A stretch of DNA of 64,000 bases from the NCBI RefSeq assembly GCF_030411735.1, contig NW_026848143.1:682001-746000 (forward strand), in the 5' to 3' direction. The DNA comes from Phialemonium atrogriseum. Lineage: Eukaryota; Ascomycota; Sordariomycetes; Cephalothecales; Cephalothecaceae. The translations under genes were made by a program, and so were the position numbers. Below the pieces are notes generated by a model. It was not told the DNA's origin. It ran no database searches and saw nothing but the letters and a program-made list of their open reading frames with translations. Shown piece by piece: positions 59,451 through 64,000 of this stretch (the stretch's first letter is position 1; every line of letters starts with the position of its first letter).

Positions 59451-61541
59451 AGCACACTAGTCTCACACCAAACAGCCCTGGGGGGGAAAGAAAAAAAGAA
59501 GAAGAAAGGAGAGAGTTCTATTTCAGATTCAACAAGGAGTTGACTACAGTTAGAGGTTGCCGCGAGGCAATGAGCAAGGAGGAGAGGGATTTCGGGACGA
59601 CACTTGGACATCTGGGGAGGGGATGAGGGCGCTCTCGCAGTAGGACTGGGCTGCGAGGGGTTCCAACACGCCCACACATTCACATGCCATGGCAACAGCT
59701 TCAACCATGGGACAGCAGATTCCTTTCGTTGGATATTTCTTCAACCTGCTACTGGTTGGTTACTTTTCTAATTTCTCTTGTTTTCCTCTCTATATACCAA
59801 GCATGCATGGGCATCGGAGTTTGGGGAATCGGAATACCACAGGGGCTCGGAGCATGGGACTCGGGAGGGGGGTTCGAGCATATTAGGAAAATGCTCCCCC
59901 TATGCATCGTCAAGAACAGGGGATGAGGAAGCAATGTATAATATTTGGATGAATCAAAAAAAATCCAATAAAGACTCAAAGACACAAATACGTTCTCTCT
60001 TGCAACGTGCGTTTCTAATCTGGCATCTTGACGTCTATCCTCGTAAGCACGAAGTGGTTTGCGGCCAGGGCCGCTGACTTTTAGCCACCTGACAGCAGCC
60101 CTACAAAGAGAGGCCTGTTTCGAGCTGACAGGCGGCCGCACTACCAGGCTTGAAACAAAAATCACCCTGTTCCCATTCGAGTCCGGCTTCCCATCATGAC
60201 TAGGTTCCATCTTCTTCCCGCCGGGCCACGGCTTTGTGTCAGTGGAGACCGGATTCTCGCAGCGTATTTGGAGATCTGCCGCACCTACACATGCACATCG
60301 CACATCAGCGCCTGACGGGCCAGATTCCACGGCCAGTCTTGACGATCGGGAAAGAGTGGGCCTCTTCTCTGTCCCTTGGGCATCGATTGTTGTGAGGCTT
60401 CCTAGAGTGAAAACCTTGGGGTCTTGTGACCTGGAGTTGTCGATACCAAATGGGTACCTATACAGTTCTTCGCATGCACTAAACCTCGCGCGCCAATAAA
60501 ACGACGCCCCATCATCTAAATAGGAAATGGAGAGGCAAAAGAGCAGGGATCACTGCAGCAGGGATCGGCGGAGAATCACTGGAGATTAGTGCTTGATCAG
60601 AAACAAACATCCAGTAAAATAATCCGGAGGCGGTTGGCCAATCAGGCCCGATGTTTCAGGCTGCTTCTGGTAATCACCAACCAGGCCCAGGGAGCCAACC
60701 TCTTGCCGCGCAGGTTGTCCTCGCCAGTCGTGCCCCTGCGTTGCTGATGAGGTCACCCGACAGGCTGTAGTGCTTCATCTTGACCTCTCGTTTGGCCAGG
60801 GCCGAACATATCCAAACCTGCACTGCCTCACTCTCCAGTCTAGGGCTCCCAATATCGACTGTTCTGATGCCTTTCCTCCATCTTGCCATCGTGGCTGCCA
60901 GGCCAGTCGGGCCACAAGACCCCACGCGGCCTCGCCTTCCAACCAAATTTGGGACGACCAGGGATGATTCCGGGCCTGCGCCGCCGTCTTACGACCAGTC
61001 GACATTCGCCAGGCCCGACGCACCACCACCAGTCTAGTTCAGCCGCCCGCCTCCGTTGGACAATAGCGCCCGTCGTGGCCGTCGCAACTAGACTCTACAT
61101 TTGGGTTCCCTCCCAAGATGGCATTGTATGACTCTTTCTTGGTTTGACACCAAGAACAAAAAGGACACGGCCGATCCCATGTCTTGGTGCATTGTACCCG
61201 AGCTCCTTCTATATACCCGCCTGCCTGACAGTACTCGACTAGAGAAGGTGATTGAAAATTTACCTTCCCTTAATTCTCTTTCCAATTCTGCCCCTGATTG
61301 TTTGTCACGCGTAAGGAACTACTCCTCTGTTCGTGACTAGCTTCCTAGTTTGTCTCTGAATCATAGACTTCATATTCCACCTCTCTGTCTCTTGGCCCTT
61401 ATTCTGCTTCGGGGCTGGTCCTCCTTTACTATCAACAGTTCTCCAAAATCCTACCCCTAAAATCCGAGCCAAGACCACGCAGCTTAATATCGTTTCCTTT
61501 TCCTAGAGTTACACAACATTTACCCCATCCGGCTCCCGGGA
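59451..61541. other. Intergenic stretch, no gene recognised
   Basis: About 2.1 kb between pro1 and the membrane-protein gene. Frames are short and overlapping; no domain or splice chain is convincing. Confidence 0.55.
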
Positions 61542-62861
61542 ATGACCAGGAAGTACATACCACTGCGGGCAGTTCTGTTTGGTGTCCTGGGCATCGCGGC
61601 TTCGGCCTTGACAATCTCAGTAAACGACTTGCTCGAGCGAGGAGGCACCTGCCCTGCCGACTACTCCAAATGCCCCCAGAAAACACTCCCGTCCGGCTTT
61701 TGTTGCCCCGCGGGACAGCAATGCTTAGCCCTCGCCGGCAACACCACCTTGCTGTGCTGTCCTGACGACAGTGGCTGTACAACGATAGTACCGATATCCT
61801 GCGAGCTTTCGCTTCAGGATGCCGATAAGTACCCAGAAGCCACGATCAAGACAACCGCTCTGCATGGCATCCTGGGCCATTGCGGAGACGGGACATGCTG
61901 TCCCTTCGGCTACTCCTGCAGCGCGGACGGCTCAATTTGCCAGCTCGATGCAAACCAGAACGCCAAGCCTCTTCAGAGCTCCCTCTCGCCGACCCCCGCC
62001 TCTACATCGGCAGCATCTACCAGCACCAAGTCTGAAGCCAGCTCCTCTGCAACAGGGAACACTGCCGGAGGAGGACAGAGTAGCGGGGCAAGCGCCGGTG
62101 TCACCCCCGTCTCGCCGGAGGCTACCGACTCTCCCAAGAAAGGAACCCCAGCCGCAGTGATAGCGGGGGCGTCCGTGGCTGCTGTTCTTGTGGTCCTCGC
62201 CCTTGCATTTGTCGCATTTTTATTCTTCAAGCGGCGCCACAGGAAGAAGGAAGATGAGATGGCTAATCTGAAGCTGACTCGGTCCACCTCGTCGTTTGGC
62301 AATATCATCAGCAACCCCATCATGACAGAGAACTCGACGTGGAGGACAGACTTTGCTCGCAAGTCGCCCGAAGGCACCCGAGCCGGATCCATGTTCAGCA
62401 AGCGCAGCTCTACCACGATGATCGGGTCGGGCAATGCAGGATACGGGCCCTCGACGCCGAGTCCCGCTCGCACAAGGGACAACGGCGCCCAAGCCGCCGT
62501 GAGGATCCCCCCGATCCGCAACATGGCTCGCCAGAGCAGCATAGCGTACGGCTATGGCGGTCCCGGCACGTCCCCGTACGGCAACACCGCGGACAACAGG
62601 TATGATGCCCGAGACCACGGCACGGCGCCGTACCCGCAAACACCGCCGCCGCAAGGGCGGGAGCCGAGCTCCATGAGCATCAACGTGTTTGCCGACCCCC
62701 AAACCGTGGGCAACACGCCGCAGAATACAAAGAGCAAGCGATTCAGCCACATGACCACGTTTTCCGACATGCTGAGGTCGGCTGACCTGGGCGGCTTCTC
62801 GCATGGGGAGCCATTCGTTCCGCCCAGCGCTAACGCCAGCCCGGCATCGAGACGGTGGTAG
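61542..62861 (+). CDS. Cysteine-rich single-pass (type I) membrane protein
   Basis: An intronless frame of 439 residues. A signal peptide (MTRKYIPLRAVLFGVLGIAA) leads to a compact cysteine-rich extracellular part with repeated CC pairs: TCPADYSKCPQ, GFCCPAGQQC, LLCCPDDSGC and GTCCPFGYSCSADGSICQLD, a pattern like granulin-type or chitin-binding-like modules though neither is certain. A Ser/Thr/Gly-rich stalk, probably O-glycosylated, follows to about residue 200. One transmembrane helix (AAVIAGASVAAVLVVLALAF) is followed by a basic stop-transfer KRRHRKK. The cytoplasmic tail (about 210 residues) is Ser/Pro/Arg-rich and looks disordered. The layout resembles fungal cell-wall sensors of the Wsc/Mid2 type without sharing their WSC domain. 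Function is unknown. Confidence 0.85.
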   Translation: MTRKYIPLRAVLFGVLGIAASALTISVNDLLERGGTCPADYSKCPQKTLPSGFCCPAGQQCLALAGNTTLLCCPDDSGCTTIVPISCELSLQDADKYPEATIKTTALHGILGHCGDGTCCPFGYSCSADGSICQLDANQNAKPLQSSLSPTPASTSAASTSTKSEASSSATGNTAGGGQSSGASAGVTPVSPEATDSPKKGTPAAVIAGASVAAVLVVLALAFVAFLFFKRRHRKKEDEMANLKLTRSTSSFGNIISNPIMTENSTWRTDFARKSPEGTRAGSMFSKRSSTTMIGSGNAGYGPSTPSPARTRDNGAQAAVRIPPIRNMARQSSIAYGYGGPGTSPYGNTADNRYDARDHGTAPYPQTPPPQGREPSSMSINVFADPQTVGNTPQNTKSKRFSHMTTFSDMLRSADLGGFSHGEPFVPPSANASPASRRW

Positions 62862-63696
62862 CCTTGTGTCGGTCAGTGGGCGGTTTGGGAAGAGTGTATA
62901 TACATGACAACGAGATCATACACGATGAAGCTTTGTGGATATGGTGGAACGGCGAATTTTTTTAAGGGTTGCAACATGTTTTGGGTTGGGTTTCTGAAGC
63001 ATTTCCCTTCTTTCTTTCCTTCGTTTGGATGACCTGAGCGGTGCTTGCCAGGGACCGGCCGAGCAGTTGGACAGGCGTCTCAGTGCGGTTTTTTTTGCAT
63101 ATTGCATGGATAGGAGTAGTAAGTCGGACGCTCACTGCGCGGTTCCTGGCTTTTGGTAGGAGGATCCCATTCGTTATACCCAATTTTTATAGAATCTTAG
63201 GCAGTTTATAATCGGAGGCGGACAAACCATATACTCTCACAAGTTTGTTTATTGGCATTTGCTTCGAGCATAAAGCATCTCGTCTCCAGAGTCCCATTCT
63301 GAAGGTCACTTGGAAGCTTTGCAAGCCCAAGCTCCTCAAGGACGGGAAACATGTGCTCTGCCTGTTTGATTTGATGCGACACACCATGCTTGTTTTTCGG
63401 GGGGCTCGTTGCCGGTTTATAGTATATGCTCATACCCATGATTAGACCGACCTTACCAGGTGAAAAGACCTCTTCAACCAACGTACAAGGACATTGGCTT
63501 AGATGCACCTAAAACATGTAGACGAGAAGGGTAGATGATCCCTTGCCATTCCCAATTTCTAGACTCACTCGCTATCCCTAACTCGGACGAACGCCACCAC
63601 AGACACAAACGAAATACGTACCCATTCTCATCGATGGGAACCCGCCCCTGTCCAATGCCGTTTCCCGTCAAATGATATATTTGAAAAAGAGGCGTC
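62862..63696. other. Convergent intergenic region
   Basis: About 0.8 kb between two facing stop codons; no gene recognised. Confidence 0.6.
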
Positions 63697-64000
63697 TCAC
63701 TGCTTCTTCTTCGCGCCCGCGGCGCTCCTCTTCTCAGCCTCAGCCCTCTCAACAGTCTCCTCGTCATCCGCCTCCTTCCGCTCGGCATACCACTGCCCAG
63801 CCTGCAAGACGAGAACGCCAACAAGAACAAGCGCGAGGATGGTGTTACTCGCGCTCAGGACCTTGAGGCTGTCCTCCCTGCCGAGGATGATCTCCCCGGG
63901 CCGCAGGGCGCCGCCCTCGCCCTCGGCCAGAGCGGCCGCCTCGGCGGCGCGCTCCTCCCAGTCGCCCGCCGAGACGAGGCGCAGGCCCTTGACAATGTTG
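63697..64000 (-). CDS. C-terminal part of an unidentified membrane protein (partial)
   Basis: A minus-strand frame enters at the window edge and runs 100 codons to a TGA at 63697-63699; no start lies inside the window. It reads NIVKGLRLVSAGDWEERAAE, an Ala/Glu/Gly-rich stretch, LRPGEIILGREDSLKVLSAS, then a hydrophobic helix (NTILALVLVGVLVLQAGQWY) and a charged tail that ends in KKKQ. A single membrane helix followed by a charged cytosolic-type tail suggests an organelle membrane protein. The final lysines resemble, but do not exactly match, a dilysine ER-retrieval signal. I do not recognise the family. High GC at third positions and an uninterrupted frame support coding. Confidence 0.7.
   Translation of the reverse strand, partial: NIVKGLRLVSAGDWEERAAEAAALAEGEGGALRPGEIILGREDSLKVLSASNTILALVLVGVLVLQAGQWYAERKEADDEETVERAEAEKRSAAGAKKKQ

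Noticed and set aside
60844..61037. Short plus-strand frame with a PPSY motif (57 codons from an ATG)
   Set aside because: The single PPxY-like match in a short Pro-rich frame is expected by chance; no other support.

Overview
The window is nuclear DNA of a filamentous ascomycete, most likely a Sordariomycete. Genes are carried on both strands, are split by short introns (about 50-100 bp) with GTAAGT-type donors and CTAAC-type branch sites, and have GC-rich third codon positions. They include a clear orthologue of the Sordaria/Neurospora sexual-development factor PRO1/ADV-1. Species cannot be named from sequence alone. All gene names come from recognising protein families by eye; no search was run.

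Layout. Positions 1-162 are the tail of a GPI-anchored-type protein. A MoCo-sulfurase-like class V aminotransferase follows (2981-5059), then a long gene-poor stretch (about 5.1-14.4 kb) with a triplicated 32-bp hairpin repeat and microsatellites. A Zn2Cys6 regulator (14443-16037) and a DUF202-type membrane protein (minus strand, ends at 18959) come next.

From 20.6 to 46.6 kb the window is gene-dense and rich in housekeeping and membrane-traffic genes: OST2/DAD1, a Golgi GRASP protein, TGS1, DOP1, MON1, an 833-residue unknown protein, PDI, a small mitochondrial membrane protein, VPS71, a small secreted cysteine-containing protein, a Wss1-type WLM metalloprotease and a mitoribosomal SOD-fold subunit. 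Several pairs are head-to-head (GRASP/TGS1, DOP1/MON1, WSS1/mS42-like) and probably share promoter space. OST2 and PDI act in the ER, GRASP and DOP1 at the Golgi, and MON1 at late endosomes and the vacuole, so five secretory or endomembrane genes lie within about 19 kb.

A SAM-PH domain protein (48233-50811, minus) is followed by about 6.5 kb without a recognisable gene. That stretch contains a palindromic AATTAGCCC cluster that may be a small transposable element, and it leads to pro1/adv-1 (57351-59450). The right end has an intronless cysteine-rich single-pass membrane protein (61542-62861) and the C-terminal end of an unidentified membrane protein (63697-64000, minus).

Exon models were built by hand from splice sites. 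Where I give a residue count the spliced length is a multiple of three. Transcript ends, and the 5' ends of the DUF202, SAM-PH and 833-residue genes, are uncertain. I saw no tRNA, rRNA, CRISPR array or autonomous transposon. Nothing here is convincingly an undescribed multi-gene system. The most unusual items are a GC-AG intron in the GRASP gene, a 57-bp frame-preserving intron in the secreted protein, and the candidate miniature element near 54.3 kb.
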